Notes: generated from the sequence alone by a model not told the origin. Positions 26,463-36,266 are shown, counted from the first letter of the stretch. The stretch is 64,000 nt of DNA from Nitrosomonadales bacterium (GCA_016214695.1 JACRNY010000001.1:620001-684000), one strand, 5' to 3'. Numbers and translations are program-made.

Positions 26463-28411
26463 ATATGCACGATATGGGCGTCTTGATTATTGAGGATGAC
26501 GCTTTCCAGCGCGACATCCTGATTACCATGCTGAAGTCACTGGGAATCAGCTCCATTCAGGTAGCCTGTAATGGCAAGCAGGCACTGGACATCCTCATCG
26601 GACCCGGTTCCGGGAACATCAATATCGCCCTGTGCGACCTGAACATGCCGGAAATGGATGGCATGGAATTCCTGCGCCACATGGGGGCCATGCACAGTAA
26701 TGTCGCAGTTATCCTCTCCACTGGGATGGACGACAAGATAATGACGTCGGTCGGCAAGATGACGCAGATGTACGGCGTTCAATTGCTGGGCATGATGGAA
26801 AAACCGATCTTGCTTGAACAACTCAGGCAGCAACTGCTCAAGTATGGCAAGACGGAACGTAAAGTGCCCCAGTCCATCGCAGCCAGGAGCTTTCACCTGG
26901 AAGAGATGCTGCAGGCCATCAATTCTGGCCAGTTCGAGCCGTTCTTCCAGCCCAAGGTGGACATGAAGAGCGGACGGCTGGTGGGGGCCGAGGCGCTGGC
27001 ACGCTGGCGGCATCCGGTACATGGCGTAGTCGGTCCTGACCTGTTCATTCCGGCTCTCGAACAGACAGGGAACATCGATGATCTAACCTTCCATATTCTG
27101 AAAAAGTCGGCGGCGGCAGTGCGGGCACTGCATGAACAGGGGCATCTGCTGACGGTATCGGTCAATTTGTCGCTGGTTTCACTGGATGACACATCACTTG
27201 CCGACAAAATCACCCGCATCGTTCGGGAAGCCGGAGTGGAGCCGCAGTTCATCGTGCTGGAGATCACCGAGTCCGCTGCCATGACCGATGTGGCGTGCGC
27301 ATTGGAGAATCTGGCACGTCTGTGCATAAACGGTTTTGTGCTATCGATCGATGATTTCGGAACCGGCACTTCAAGTTTGCAGCAGCTTACGCGTATCGCA
27401 TTCGGAGAATTGAAGATCGACCAGTCTTTTGTGACTGACTTCTCTGTCAACAAGGCACTGCGCATCGTAGTTGAGTCGAGCGTCGAGATGGCGCACAAAC
27501 TGAAATTGAAGAGCGTGGCAGAAGGCGTGGAGACGCAGCAGGACTGGGATGCCCTGAAAGCCATCGGATGTGATACGACCCAAGGTTATTACATTGCCAA
27601 GCCCATGGACGAAGGTTCGTTTCGTGACTTCGTCAACAGCTTCCGTAAAACGTTTGCGCACTTGTCGCCCGCTTCTGCCCAGGGAATCTCCCGCAAGGCT
27701 GCTGCATTGAAGGTGCTCGTGGTCGAAGACGATGACTTCACCCGAAAGCTCACGGTTCAGGTCCTGCACGACTTGGGTTATTCAAATGTCGTCGATGTTG
27801 ACAGTGCGATGAAGGCAGTCGAATTGCTGAATGCGCACACATTTGATCTGGTCATCACTGACGTCAATATGCCAGGAATGAATGGCTTGCAACTGATCCA
27901 GAAGATACGCGCCGGAAAGACTCGCGCAAAACCTGAGACTCGGATCGTGGTGCTTACTTCGTTCTCGCAGACCGAGATACTCGGCTCAGCTCTTGCGCTC
28001 GATATCAACGGTTTTCTGGTAAAGCCGATCATTCCTGCCGTGGTGGAGGAGAAGCTTGTACAGGCTCTGTCGGAACGCCTGCACCTCCATTCACCGGTGG
28101 CTTACGAGGCGATCATGACGGCATTGAAGAGTCTTCCTCCGCTTGACGAAAGATCACCCTCCCATCGCGCTGCGGCTGTAAGTCCAGCCACGTCTCGCCA
28201 AGACCGCAGGTCCGCAGAGTCCATAGGGGAGCGACCGATCTCGTTGAACCGTTTGCGCCCGGGCATGGTGTTAAAGGACAGTGTCCGACTAAAGGATGGA
28301 GCGCTGATATTGTCACGTGGTCACGCCCTCTCAGAGTTGACCATCAACCGCCTGCATGATTTGCAACTCATGTTGCCAGTGAACGGCATATTCGTGGAGG
28401 GCGATATCTGA
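26459..28411 (+). CDS. REC-EAL-REC response regulator (c-di-GMP phosphodiesterase)
   Basis: A 650-residue protein. Receiver 1 (about 5-130) has Asp60 in CDLNMPEMDG. The EAL domain (about 145-395) has GAEALARW, DDFGTG, KIDQSF and EGVET. Receiver 2 (about 415-535) has Asp468 in VITDVNMPGMNG. A C-terminal 70-residue piece (RPGMVLKDSVRLKDGALILS) resembles the tail found next to HD-GYP/HDOD modules. The start overlaps the kinase stop by four bases, so the kinase Hpt probably phosphorylates one or both receivers to set c-di-GMP breakdown. Confidence 0.93.
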   Translation: MNMHDMGVLIIEDDAFQRDILITMLKSLGISSIQVACNGKQALDILIGPGSGNINIALCDLNMPEMDGMEFLRHMGAMHSNVAVILSTGMDDKIMTSVGKMTQMYGVQLLGMMEKPILLEQLRQQLLKYGKTERKVPQSIAARSFHLEEMLQAINSGQFEPFFQPKVDMKSGRLVGAEALARWRHPVHGVVGPDLFIPALEQTGNIDDLTFHILKKSAAAVRALHEQGHLLTVSVNLSLVSLDDTSLADKITRIVREAGVEPQFIVLEITESAAMTDVACALENLARLCINGFVLSIDDFGTGTSSLQQLTRIAFGELKIDQSFVTDFSVNKALRIVVESSVEMAHKLKLKSVAEGVETQQDWDALKAIGCDTTQGYYIAKPMDEGSFRDFVNSFRKTFAHLSPASAQGISRKAAALKVLVVEDDDFTRKLTVQVLHDLGYSNVVDVDSAMKAVELLNAHTFDLVITDVNMPGMNGLQLIQKIRAGKTRAKPETRIVVLTSFSQTEILGSALALDINGFLVKPIIPAVVEEKLVQALSERLHLHSPVAYEAIMTALKSLPPLDERSPSHRAAAVSPATSRQDRRSAESIGERPISLNRLRPGMVLKDSVRLKDGALILSRGHALSELTINRLHDLQLMLPVNGIFVEGDI

Positions 28412-28523
28412 AGGCAACCGATCAACGTGCACTTTAAATCAATTCTTCAGCGTCCGTTATTCGTTACTCAACGGACATTGAGCGAACAAGTCTTCAACGG
28501 CTGTAATGGCCGCAAGCCGCCTC

Positions 28524-29069
28524 TCACCCCCTTACCGGCTCAAACGTCGCATCCAGGTTCAAATCGTCGCAGTAGTCGAGGAAGTCGCCGCGCAGGGTGG
28601 CGATGTGGATGTTGGAGCGGATGGCGACGGTCATGACGACGGAGAGCATGGGTGCGCCGGTGTGCGGGGCGAGGTAGGTGCTGGTTTGCAGTTCTTCGAT
28701 GTTGATGCCCTGGCGCGCGAAGAAGGCGGCCAGTTCGTTCACGGTGCCGGGCCGGTCGAGTGCGGTGAGTTCGACGCTGTAGGGGGCCGACGCTTTCATG
28801 TTTTCCTGTTTGCGGGTGCGCACGCAGTGAATGGTGAGGCCGATCTGGTCGGCGAAGGCGGGCAGTTGCGTCTCCAGTTTGGACAAGGCGTGCCAGGGGC
28901 CGCTGAGCAGCATGAACTGGGTGTACTCGCCGCCCAACACGGCCATGCGGCTCTCTTCGATGTTGCAGCCGCTGTCGGCGATCTTGCCGGTGAGTCGTTC
29001 GACGAGTCCGTGGCGGTCTGTGCCGGTGGCGGTGATGACCAGGCGGTTGTTCTCTGTTTCAGTGTTCAT
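28524..29069 (-). CDS. gcvR: Double-ACT regulatory protein, GcvR family
   Basis: A 181-residue protein with two ACT domains (about 5-80 and 95-175), shown by VITATGTDRHGLVERLTGKI and ELTALDRPGTVNELAAFFAR. GcvR in enterics binds glycine and blocks GcvA activation of the glycine cleavage operon. No gcv genes are in the window, so the target is not confirmed. The start is set at ATG 29069 because the first ACT domain begins there; the open frame runs further without support. Confidence 0.8.
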   Translation of the reverse strand: MNTETENNRLVITATGTDRHGLVERLTGKIADSGCNIEESRMAVLGGEYTQFMLLSGPWHALSKLETQLPAFADQIGLTIHCVRTRKQENMKASAPYSVELTALDRPGTVNELAAFFARQGINIEELQTSTYLAPHTGAPMLSVVMTVAIRSNIHIATLRGDFLDYCDDLNLDATFEPVRG

Positions 29070-29535
29070 GGCTGGAGATGCGGTGGCGTCGGACAGGATG
29101 CATTGTAACGGCACGCGGACGGGTCGGGCGAGCGTCGCTGCGGCATCTTCCATGCGATCACCAGCGCCGCCTGATCGTGCATGGTAAGCAGCAGTGCCCC
29201 GCCCGGACAGGGAACATATGTGAGTCACTCTGCCTTGTGTCCATCCCGCCCCAAAGACCACTTCGACTCAATGGGGTATCGGCTATCCCAAAACCTCGCG
29301 GCATGCCGTATGATGGCTTTGGAGTCACTAAGATCATCAGAGCCAGCCCAGCGGCATCAAGGTGTGAGAGTGTTTTCGTGTCCGCTTCGGGCACGCAAAA
29401 GGAGGAGTTGAAAATCGCAAATTCACCCGCGTTGCCGCAGCGGCGACGCATGATCCTTGTCGCACCCACACGCCATGTCTCCCCAGTCTCCTGCGGCGGC
29501 ATGTGCCGTGATGCCTTTTTGCATCCCTGCCCCGC
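29070..29535. other. Intergenic stretch between gcvR-like and CZB-type genes
   Basis: Long antisense open frames cross this region, but none has a ribosome site or recognisable motif. The stretch should hold the divergent promoters of both neighbours. I see an AAGGAGG at about 29399 with no suitably placed start, and no hairpin of terminator type. Confidence 0.45.
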
Positions 29536-31761
29536 ATGAGCACGCAGGCACCGATCATCGCGCCCGCAGAAGCAGAGAGAGGAAGCGATCTCCGGCGGCA
29601 TCTCCCCGTGGCGTTCCCGCTCAGCAAGGAGCGGATGCAGGCCGTCCTGCTGGACCTGCAGGAAGCGATCCAGCTGTGGGACATCGATGGACAGCTGACC
29701 TATTCCAATCAGGCCGCCGATGCCCTGTTCGGAACCGGGGACGATGACGGGATGCATGTTGGCAACAGTGCCGGCAGCTACTTCCACGACGATGGCCGCC
29801 CCATGCTCCCGCAGGAGCTTCCGAGCGCCCGCATCTTGTCCACACGGCAACCCATCAACCGTCTGCTGATACAGAAAGTCGGCCCGCGGGGGAAACGACT
29901 GTGGATCTGGATCAGCGGCCAACCGCTCTTTTCTGCGGATGGAGCACTGGATGGGGCTGTGACCACGGCATCCGATGTCACCGACCTTGTCGAGCAGGAG
30001 CAGCGCCTCAGGCAGCTCGCGCATCACGATGCGCTCACGCAGCTGCCCAACCGCGTGCTGCTGGCCGAGCGCATGCGGCTCACGCTTGCGCGCAGCCAGC
30101 GGACCGGCGAGATGGTGGCGGTCTGCATGCTCGACCTGGACGGTTTCAAGCTCGTCAACGACACGCTCGGCCACAAGGCGGGCGACCAGCTGTTGCGCGA
30201 GGTGGCGCAGCGCCTGCTGGACTGCCTGCGCGCCGACGATACCGCCTCGCGCCTGGGCGGCGACGAGTTCGCCCTGCTGATCTCCGGCATCTCGAAGATG
30301 TCCGAGTGCGAGCAGGCGCTGTCGCGGCTGATCGCGGCGCTGGCCAAGCCGTACCATGTGGGTGGCCAGACTGCCCGCATCTCGGCAAGCATCGGGGTAA
30401 CGCTGTTCCCGGATGATGGCAGCGACCCCGACATACTGCTGCGGCATGCGGATCAGGCCATGTACCAGGCCAAGCTCTCGGGCAAGAACCGGTTCAAGTT
30501 CTTCGATCTGGGGCAGGATCAGCGCAATCAGGCCAACCAGGGAGCATTGCGCAAGATCGCAAAGGCGATCGGCGCCGGACAGTTCCAGTTGTTCTATCAG
30601 CCGATAGTGGATTGCCGCCATGGCCGCATAGAGGGTGCGGAAGCGCTCATCCGCTGGAACCATCCCATCCTGGGGATGCTCGCTCCGTCAGAGTTCCTGC
30701 CGCTGATCGAACAGGACGATCTGGTCGTCGAGCTGGGCGAGTGGGTCATACAGGAAGCGCTCCGGCAGATGGTGATATGGCACAAGTCCGGGTTGGACAT
30801 GAAGGTGAGCGTGAACATCGCCGCACGCCAGCTGCACCGCCCCGATTTCGCCGCCAGGCTCAGGCAGCTCCTCGACCAGCAGCCGCTCGATCTGGCGCAC
30901 CGGCTGGAGATCGAGATCGTGGAGTCCCTGGCGCTGGAGGATGTGAACACCGTCAGCGACACCATCCGCGAGTGCCACAAGATGGGGGTGATCGTCGCAC
31001 TGGACGATTTCGGTACCGGCTATTCCTCGCTGGTGCACCTCAAACGACTCGCGGCCGACGTGCTCAAGATCGACCAGACCTTCGTGCTGGATATGCTTGC
31101 CGACCCGGAGAATCTCGCTATCGTCGAGGGGGTGGTCGGACTCGCGGCAGCGTTCAAGCGGAAGGTGGTGGCCGAGGGAGTGGAGAGCATCGATCACATC
31201 CTCCTGCTGCTGGAGCTGGGATGCGATGCGATGCAGGGTTACGGCCTGGCGCGGCCGATGTCGGCGGAAAAATTCCTGGACTGGGCGCAGTCCTTCGTTC
31301 CCGATCCGCGCTGGGGATTGGCTGCGGCCGCCCGTCCGTCGCGGGACTATTTCGAACTCCTGCTGGCCGAGGCCAACCACCGCATCTGGGTCGACCAGGT
31401 CATCGCGCATGTGCGCGGCCGGGAGGAACCCGTCATCGCGATCGAATTCAACGATCACAAATGCCGCTTCGGCGATTGGTATTATCACGAGGCTTTCCAG
31501 CGTCTGCACGGCATAGCGGAGTTCCGCGCCCTGGAAACCGTGCACAGCAACATCCACCGCATGGCCGAACGGCTCTGCCGCGTTCCGGACGACCAGCCTG
31601 GCGAGCGCGCCCGGCTGGAAGAGGAACTGCTCGGCGAGCACCAGAAAATGGTTGGGCTGCTGCGGCGTTTGCGAAACCGGCTGGCGACCGAGAACACCGG
31701 CGGAGCGCGCCGCCCGCCGTATCAAAAAACCTCAGGAGAAGAACAGAATGGCAGGACATGA
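29536..31761 (+). CDS. PAS-GGDEF-EAL protein with C-terminal CZB zinc-binding domain
   Basis: A 741-residue soluble c-di-GMP enzyme. Order: PAS (about 35-150), GGDEF (160-325) with LGGDEF and the RADD inhibitory site, EAL (340-590) with GAEALIRW, DDFGTGYSS, KIDQTF and EGVES, then a CZB-like domain (about 605-710) shown by HRIWVDQVIAH and CRFGDWYYHEAF. CZB domains hold zinc through three His and one Cys and respond to zinc or to hypochlorous acid in known proteins. The start at 29536 has no ribosome site, so the true start is uncertain. The end overlaps the bacteriohemerythrin start by 14 bases. Confidence 0.9.
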   Translation: MSTQAPIIAPAEAERGSDLRRHLPVAFPLSKERMQAVLLDLQEAIQLWDIDGQLTYSNQAADALFGTGDDDGMHVGNSAGSYFHDDGRPMLPQELPSARILSTRQPINRLLIQKVGPRGKRLWIWISGQPLFSADGALDGAVTTASDVTDLVEQEQRLRQLAHHDALTQLPNRVLLAERMRLTLARSQRTGEMVAVCMLDLDGFKLVNDTLGHKAGDQLLREVAQRLLDCLRADDTASRLGGDEFALLISGISKMSECEQALSRLIAALAKPYHVGGQTARISASIGVTLFPDDGSDPDILLRHADQAMYQAKLSGKNRFKFFDLGQDQRNQANQGALRKIAKAIGAGQFQLFYQPIVDCRHGRIEGAEALIRWNHPILGMLAPSEFLPLIEQDDLVVELGEWVIQEALRQMVIWHKSGLDMKVSVNIAARQLHRPDFAARLRQLLDQQPLDLAHRLEIEIVESLALEDVNTVSDTIRECHKMGVIVALDDFGTGYSSLVHLKRLAADVLKIDQTFVLDMLADPENLAIVEGVVGLAAAFKRKVVAEGVESIDHILLLLELGCDAMQGYGLARPMSAEKFLDWAQSFVPDPRWGLAAAARPSRDYFELLLAEANHRIWVDQVIAHVRGREEPVIAIEFNDHKCRFGDWYYHEAFQRLHGIAEFRALETVHSNIHRMAERLCRVPDDQPGERARLEEELLGEHQKMVGLLRRLRNRLATENTGGARRPPYQKTSGEEQNGRT

Positions 31762-32182
31762 ACCCATAGTCTGGAACGACAGCTTCGTCACCGGAGTCGA
31801 CGAGATCGACCAGCAACACCGCATCCTGGTGAACTCGCTGAACGCCGCGAATGCCAAGCTGACTGCCAACACGAACCTGGAACTTCTCGACCAGATCTCC
31901 CGCGACCTGTTGAGCTATGCGCTCTATCATTTCGAAACGGAAGAGGAGTTGATGCAGGAATATGGTTACGCAGACCAGGATGTGTCCGCCGCCCAGCACC
32001 ACCTGGAGCAGCACCGCAGTTTTTCGAGCAAGGTGGTGGCCGTGCGCGAGGGACTGAAGGTCGGCACACTGATATCAAGGGAGGATCTGCTGTCCTTCCT
32101 CAACGACTGGCTGGTGAATCACATCCTCAATACCGACAAGAAACTGGGCGCGTTCATCGTCGCCAAGCGGGCCGGCAAGTAG
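31748..32182 (+). CDS. Bacteriohemerythrin
   Basis: A 144-residue single-domain hemerythrin that binds O2 at a di-iron centre. Ligand motifs in order: DQQH (about 21-24), HFETE (HxxxE), HLEQH (HxxxH) and HILNTD (HxxxxD). AGGAG stands 11 bases upstream, inside the end of the CZB-type gene. The 14-base overlap means coupled expression with a c-di-GMP enzyme, so it may deliver or sense oxygen for that protein (inference). Confidence 0.95.
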   Translation: MAGHEPIVWNDSFVTGVDEIDQQHRILVNSLNAANAKLTANTNLELLDQISRDLLSYALYHFETEEELMQEYGYADQDVSAAQHHLEQHRSFSSKVVAVREGLKVGTLISREDLLSFLNDWLVNHILNTDKKLGAFIVAKRAGK

Positions 32183-32200
32183 TCGCACAGTGCCTCGCGG

Positions 32201-34564
32201 CTACATCATCTTCTGCTTGATCGCCAGCACCGCCTGGTTGCGCAGGGTGCGCAGCAGCGACAATTGCTGTTCCGAGAGCTTCAGGGTGTTGGCCTGCTGC
32301 ATGTCGGCGTAGAACATTCCGACGGTCTTCTTGTTGATGACGATGGGCAGCAGGATGAAGCTCTCGGCATCGATCGCCTGCTTGTACCAGGCCGGGATCT
32401 TGCTCGCGATGCTGCCCGCGCTCAGGTCCTCGATGACGATATCCACCCCCTTCTCGATGGCGAGGTGGAACACATCCGGCTCGAATGTGATCTTGAAGCG
32501 GAAGCGCGGGATCACCTCGTCCACGCCGGCGCCCAGCCCCATGCGCGCGACCATGGCATTGACCTTGTTGTCGCGGATGCAGATGATGGCATGCTTGAAT
32601 CCCAGCCCGCGGTAGATGGTCTCCAGCACCATCAGCAGCACATCGTTGAGGTTGTAGTCCTCGACCAGCGTGTTGGTGACGTCCTGGATGCCCGCGCCCA
32701 TGACGGTCGCCGGATCGGGACGGGCCTGCTGCGTCTCTGCCCCCTGCGATTCCAGCGCCGATTCGATGCCATGCACACCGTTCATCGCATCGGCACTCTT
32801 CGTCTCCTCCGCGGCAGCATCGACGGCATGCCCGCTCCATTGCCGCACCTTCTTCACCAGCGGGCTGCGCGCAGTGTTGATCTCCAGCGTCATCGCGCGG
32901 CGGGTAAGTTCCTGCAAGCCGCTCTCCAGCGCGGCATTGAGCTTGTGTTCCGGGATGTCGATCGCATCCTGGTAGCGCAGACGCACCCTGCTCAGCGCCT
33001 GCGACTTCTCGCTCGGCGCGGTCCCCGCCGCGATCGCGCACAGGTCGTTGGCCATGTTCACCGTCGCGCGCATCTGGTCGAGCTCGGTCTTCGGTTTCTT
33101 CACCGGTTCGTCGGCGGGCAATCGTTCCATGCCGTCGAGCAGGCGTTTGGGGAAGTTCCAGCTCTTGGCGACGCCGATGCCGATCTGGTTGTAGGTCAGC
33201 CCCAGCACCTTGATGGCGGCCTGCTCCTCGTTCTGCCCCTGCTCGACCAGACGGCTGATCTCCTGGCTCTCGTCGAAGAAATAATAGGTCACCAGCATGC
33301 GCCCGAGGTTCTGGAACATGGCGCAGATCATCAGTTCTTCGGCATCGCGGATGTTGCGCCCCACCGCCAGTTGCGTGGCCAGCACGCCGGAGAAGAACGA
33401 GGCGACCACTTCGTCCTTGAGCTGGTGGGCGAGCGTCTTGTTCTGCATGAACTCCAGCATGATCAGCGACATCGCGATGTTGCGCACCGTCTCGAAACCC
33501 ATGATCACCACGGCTTTGGAGATGGTGCTGATGTTGCCGCCGAACTGGCCGTAGGAGACGGTGTTGACCAGCCGCAGCAGTTTGTTGGTCAGGGCGAAGT
33601 CCTGCAGGATGGCGCGCGCCAGCTTGTTGGCGCTGTCCGACTCGGAGGCGACGATCTGGTTGATCTCGGTGATGATATTCGAGAGCGCCGGGAAATCGCT
33701 CTTGCTGCGCATGCGCCGCAGCAGGAATTCGAGCGTGCTGTGCGTGTCGCCGGCGGCGGCTTCGCCGAGCCCGCCCAGCCAGGTCTTCAGCGCGGCACGC
33801 ATGCTTGCGGCATCGCGATAACGCTCTTCCTTTGGCTTGGCGATCGACTTCATGATGATCGCCTCCAGCCCTTCGTTCAGTTCCGGATTTTGGACGGAGG
33901 GCGCGGCGGCGGCTTCGTGCACCACGCGGTTCATGACATTGAACACGTTGTCGCCGGTGAAGGCGGGGACGCCCGCGACCATCTCGTACAGCGCCATGCC
34001 GACGGAATACAGGTCGGAGCTGGCATCGACGCCGCCGTTGGAGATGGATTCCGGCGCCATGTACTGCGGCGAGCCGATCACCTGCTGGCTGTCGTCGTTC
34101 TGCTCCTGCATCAGCCGGGCGATGCCGAAGTCCATCAGCATCGGCTGGCCGCGCTGCCCGATCATGATGTTGGCCGGCTTGATGTCGAGGTGCAGCACGC
34201 CCTGCTGGTGCGCGTATTCGAGTGCATCCAGCAGCTGGCAGATGATCTCGGCCGATTTCACCGCCGGCAGGGCACCATCCTTCAGCATCTTCTGCAGGGT
34301 GCCGCCTTCGACATAGGCACAGACCAGGTAGGGCCCGCCATCCTGATCACCCGCGTCATACAGCGGCACGATGTTGGCATGCTGCAGTTTGCTGACGATG
34401 CGCGCTTCGCGCAGCAGCGCTTCGGTTTGCGCCGCCCCCGGACGCAGTGTCTTGATGGCGACCTGACGATCCAGCTGCGGATCGTAGGCAAGATGAACCG
34501 CCCCTTGCGCTCCCTTACCCAACTCGCGCAGGATATTGAAGCGCCCGATTCTTTTTGCTGCCAT
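32201..34564 (-). CDS. Ser/Thr protein kinase - HDOD - GAF fusion
   Basis: A 787-residue cytoplasmic protein. The kinase domain (8-265) has GKGAQGAVHLA, VAIKTL, HLDIKPANIMI and MDFGIARLM; the catalytic loop reads HLD instead of HRD, which usually still allows activity. An HDOD domain (about 295-500) lacks an intact HD phosphohydrolase site, as is normal for HDOD. A C-terminal GAF (about 620-785) may bind a small ligand. The start is ATG 34564, with GGGAGGG upstream. It is convergent with the bacteriohemerythrin gene. Confidence 0.9.
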   Translation of the reverse strand: MAAKRIGRFNILRELGKGAQGAVHLAYDPQLDRQVAIKTLRPGAAQTEALLREARIVSKLQHANIVPLYDAGDQDGGPYLVCAYVEGGTLQKMLKDGALPAVKSAEIICQLLDALEYAHQQGVLHLDIKPANIMIGQRGQPMLMDFGIARLMQEQNDDSQQVIGSPQYMAPESISNGGVDASSDLYSVGMALYEMVAGVPAFTGDNVFNVMNRVVHEAAAAPSVQNPELNEGLEAIIMKSIAKPKEERYRDAASMRAALKTWLGGLGEAAAGDTHSTLEFLLRRMRSKSDFPALSNIITEINQIVASESDSANKLARAILQDFALTNKLLRLVNTVSYGQFGGNISTISKAVVIMGFETVRNIAMSLIMLEFMQNKTLAHQLKDEVVASFFSGVLATQLAVGRNIRDAEELMICAMFQNLGRMLVTYYFFDESQEISRLVEQGQNEEQAAIKVLGLTYNQIGIGVAKSWNFPKRLLDGMERLPADEPVKKPKTELDQMRATVNMANDLCAIAAGTAPSEKSQALSRVRLRYQDAIDIPEHKLNAALESGLQELTRRAMTLEINTARSPLVKKVRQWSGHAVDAAAEETKSADAMNGVHGIESALESQGAETQQARPDPATVMGAGIQDVTNTLVEDYNLNDVLLMVLETIYRGLGFKHAIICIRDNKVNAMVARMGLGAGVDEVIPRFRFKITFEPDVFHLAIEKGVDIVIEDLSAGSIASKIPAWYKQAIDAESFILLPIVINKKTVGMFYADMQQANTLKLSEQQLSLLRTLRNQAVLAIKQKMM

Positions 34565-34665
34565 GTGAATGTCCCTCCCAGGACCAGTGTCGTTACCCCT
34601 GCATTCAGTTGCGGATGATAACGGCTCCGCGCCGGAATACTGAAGCGCTGCTGCAAAAAATCCGC

Positions 34666-35055
34666 TCAGCCCACCTCGCCGTCGACATAGAACCATTGCC
34701 CCGCCTCGCGCACGAAACGGCTGACCTCATGCAAGCGCTGCGCGCGGCCGTTGACCTTGTAACGCGCGACGAATTCCACGCTGGCATGGTCGGCATCCTG
34801 TTGTTCATGGCGCTTCACCTCCAGACCGATCCATTTGGTCGCCACTTCCTGCGCCAATCCCAGCGCCGCGGGACGGGTGGATGGATGCCAGGTCGCCAGC
34901 AGATAATCTTCCCTGAGCAGGGTGTAGGCGGTGTAGCGCGAACGCATGAGCGCTTCGGCGGTGGGCGCAGGTTCGCTGCCTGCCACGTAGCGGGCGCAGC
35001 AGGCGGTGTAGGGTTTGGTGCTGCCGCAGGGGCAGATGGTTGATTGTTGTCTCAT
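34666..35055 (-). CDS. ychJ: YchJ-family protein (UPF0225) with SEC-C-like zinc motif
   Basis: A 129-residue protein. N-terminal CPCGSTKPYTACCARY provides the zinc-type cysteines of a SEC-C-like motif; the rest (YLLATWHPSTRP, WIGLEVKRH, the FVARYK strand) is the NTF2-like YchJ body. The function is unknown. The start is taken at MRQQSTICPCG (35055); a slightly longer form at 35061 is possible. Confidence 0.88.
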   Translation of the reverse strand: MRQQSTICPCGSTKPYTACCARYVAGSEPAPTAEALMRSRYTAYTLLREDYLLATWHPSTRPAALGLAQEVATKWIGLEVKRHEQQDADHASVEFVARYKVNGRAQRLHEVSRFVREAGQWFYVDGEVG

Positions 35056-35204
35056 AAGCATACGCAGTGCACTTGAGCGTTTCGAAAACCGTAGCGAGCA
35101 GTTGAAGTGCAAGGCGCACGGAGCACAGAAACCGGAGTGTGCTTAATGCACATGAGGATTTCGAGCACCGCGCAACGCCGCAATTCGACTGCGCAGTAGG
35201 TTTT
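35056..35204. repeat. Probable dispersed intergenic repeat
   Basis: The 149 bases between ychJ and srkA have the look of a dispersed betaproteobacterial repeat: CGAAAACCGTAGCGAGCAG, then GCGCACGGAGCACAGAAACC, then a small dyad TGTGC-TTAAT-GCACA. No second copy is inside the window, so the repeat nature is a recognition call only. No gene is seen. Confidence 0.4.
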
Positions 35205-36188
35205 TCAGTTTTGCCACAGCGGCGGCTCTTCCATCAATGCAATCTGCTCCCTTAATTCGAGGATGCGATTCTGCCAATAGATTTGCGTGTTGAACCACGG
35301 GAAGGCTTGCTTGAAGGCGGCATCGTCCCAGCGTTTTGCCAGCCAGGCGGAGTAATGGATCAGGCGCAAAGTACGCAGACCTTCGATGAGATGCAGTTCG
35401 CGCGCATCGAACTCGCAGAAATCCTCGTAGCCCGCCAGCACGTCGCCCATCTGCTTCACGCGCTCTTCGCGCTCGCCCGAGAGCAGCATCCACAGGTCTT
35501 GCACTGCCGGCCCCATGCGGCTGTCGTCGAAGTCGACGAAGTGCGGACCGTCGTCGGTCCACAGCACGTTACCTGCGTGGCAATCACCGTGCAGGCGCAA
35601 GGTCTGCACCTTGCCCGCACGCGCGAAGCAATGGCGCACACCCTCCAGCGCCTGGTCGATCACGCTGCGGTAGGCGGCATCAATATCGGCGGGAATAAAA
35701 CCGTTGGCTAAAAGATAATCGCGCGGCTCGATGCCGAAGGTGTCGATGTTCAACTCGGGACGATGCTGAAAAACTTTCGTCGCCCCCACCGCATGGATGC
35801 GCCCGAGGAACCGCCCCAGCCATTCCAGCGTGTCGCGATCTTCCAGCTCCGGTGCACGGCCGCCTTTCTTCTCGAACACCGAAAAACGGAAACCCTCGAA
35901 GTGATGCAAGGTGTTGCCATTGATGTTCAGCGCAGGCACCACCGGAATCTCGCGCTCCACCAGCTCCTGCACGAAGCCATGCTCTTCGAGGATGGCCGCA
36001 TCCGTCCAGCGCGCCGGGCGATAGAACTTCGCCACCAGCGGCGCCCCCTCCTCGATGCCGACCTGATACACGCGGTTCTCGTAACTGTTCAGCGCCAGCA
36101 AGCGGCCATCGCAGCGCAAGCCGATGCTCTCCAGCGCGTTGAGCATGGCGTCGGGGGTGAGGGAGGAGAAGGCAGCAGCGGATGTCAT
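35205..36188 (-). CDS. srkA: Stress response kinase A (RdoA/YihE family)
   Basis: A 327-residue kinase of the choline/aminoglycoside-kinase fold. LHGDCHAGNVLW is the catalytic loop (near residue 200) and FVDFDDSRMGP the metal-binding segment; LVAKFYRP holds the ATP lysine. In E. coli this Ser/Thr kinase protects cells from death after stress. Length and order fit the family. It is a single gene on the minus strand. Confidence 0.94.
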   Translation of the reverse strand: MTSAAAFSSLTPDAMLNALESIGLRCDGRLLALNSYENRVYQVGIEEGAPLVAKFYRPARWTDAAILEEHGFVQELVEREIPVVPALNINGNTLHHFEGFRFSVFEKKGGRAPELEDRDTLEWLGRFLGRIHAVGATKVFQHRPELNIDTFGIEPRDYLLANGFIPADIDAAYRSVIDQALEGVRHCFARAGKVQTLRLHGDCHAGNVLWTDDGPHFVDFDDSRMGPAVQDLWMLLSGEREERVKQMGDVLAGYEDFCEFDARELHLIEGLRTLRLIHYSAWLAKRWDDAAFKQAFPWFNTQIYWQNRILELREQIALMEEPPLWQN

Positions 36189-36266
36189 GGGGCAAGGATA
36201 CCAGTCATTCCATATGGACTGGAGCTTAAGCAGCTGTGGGCGCTGACTGACTACATCATATAGATC

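Noticed and set aside
29158-30663. Minus-strand 501-codon frame crossing the gap before the CZB-type gene
   Set aside because: Most of it mirrors the PAS/GGDEF region; the part in the gap shows no motif or ribosome site.
32264-34618. Plus-strand 784-codon frame over the kinase-HDOD-GAF gene
   Set aside because: Shadow frame rich in His, Gln and Asp, no start signal.
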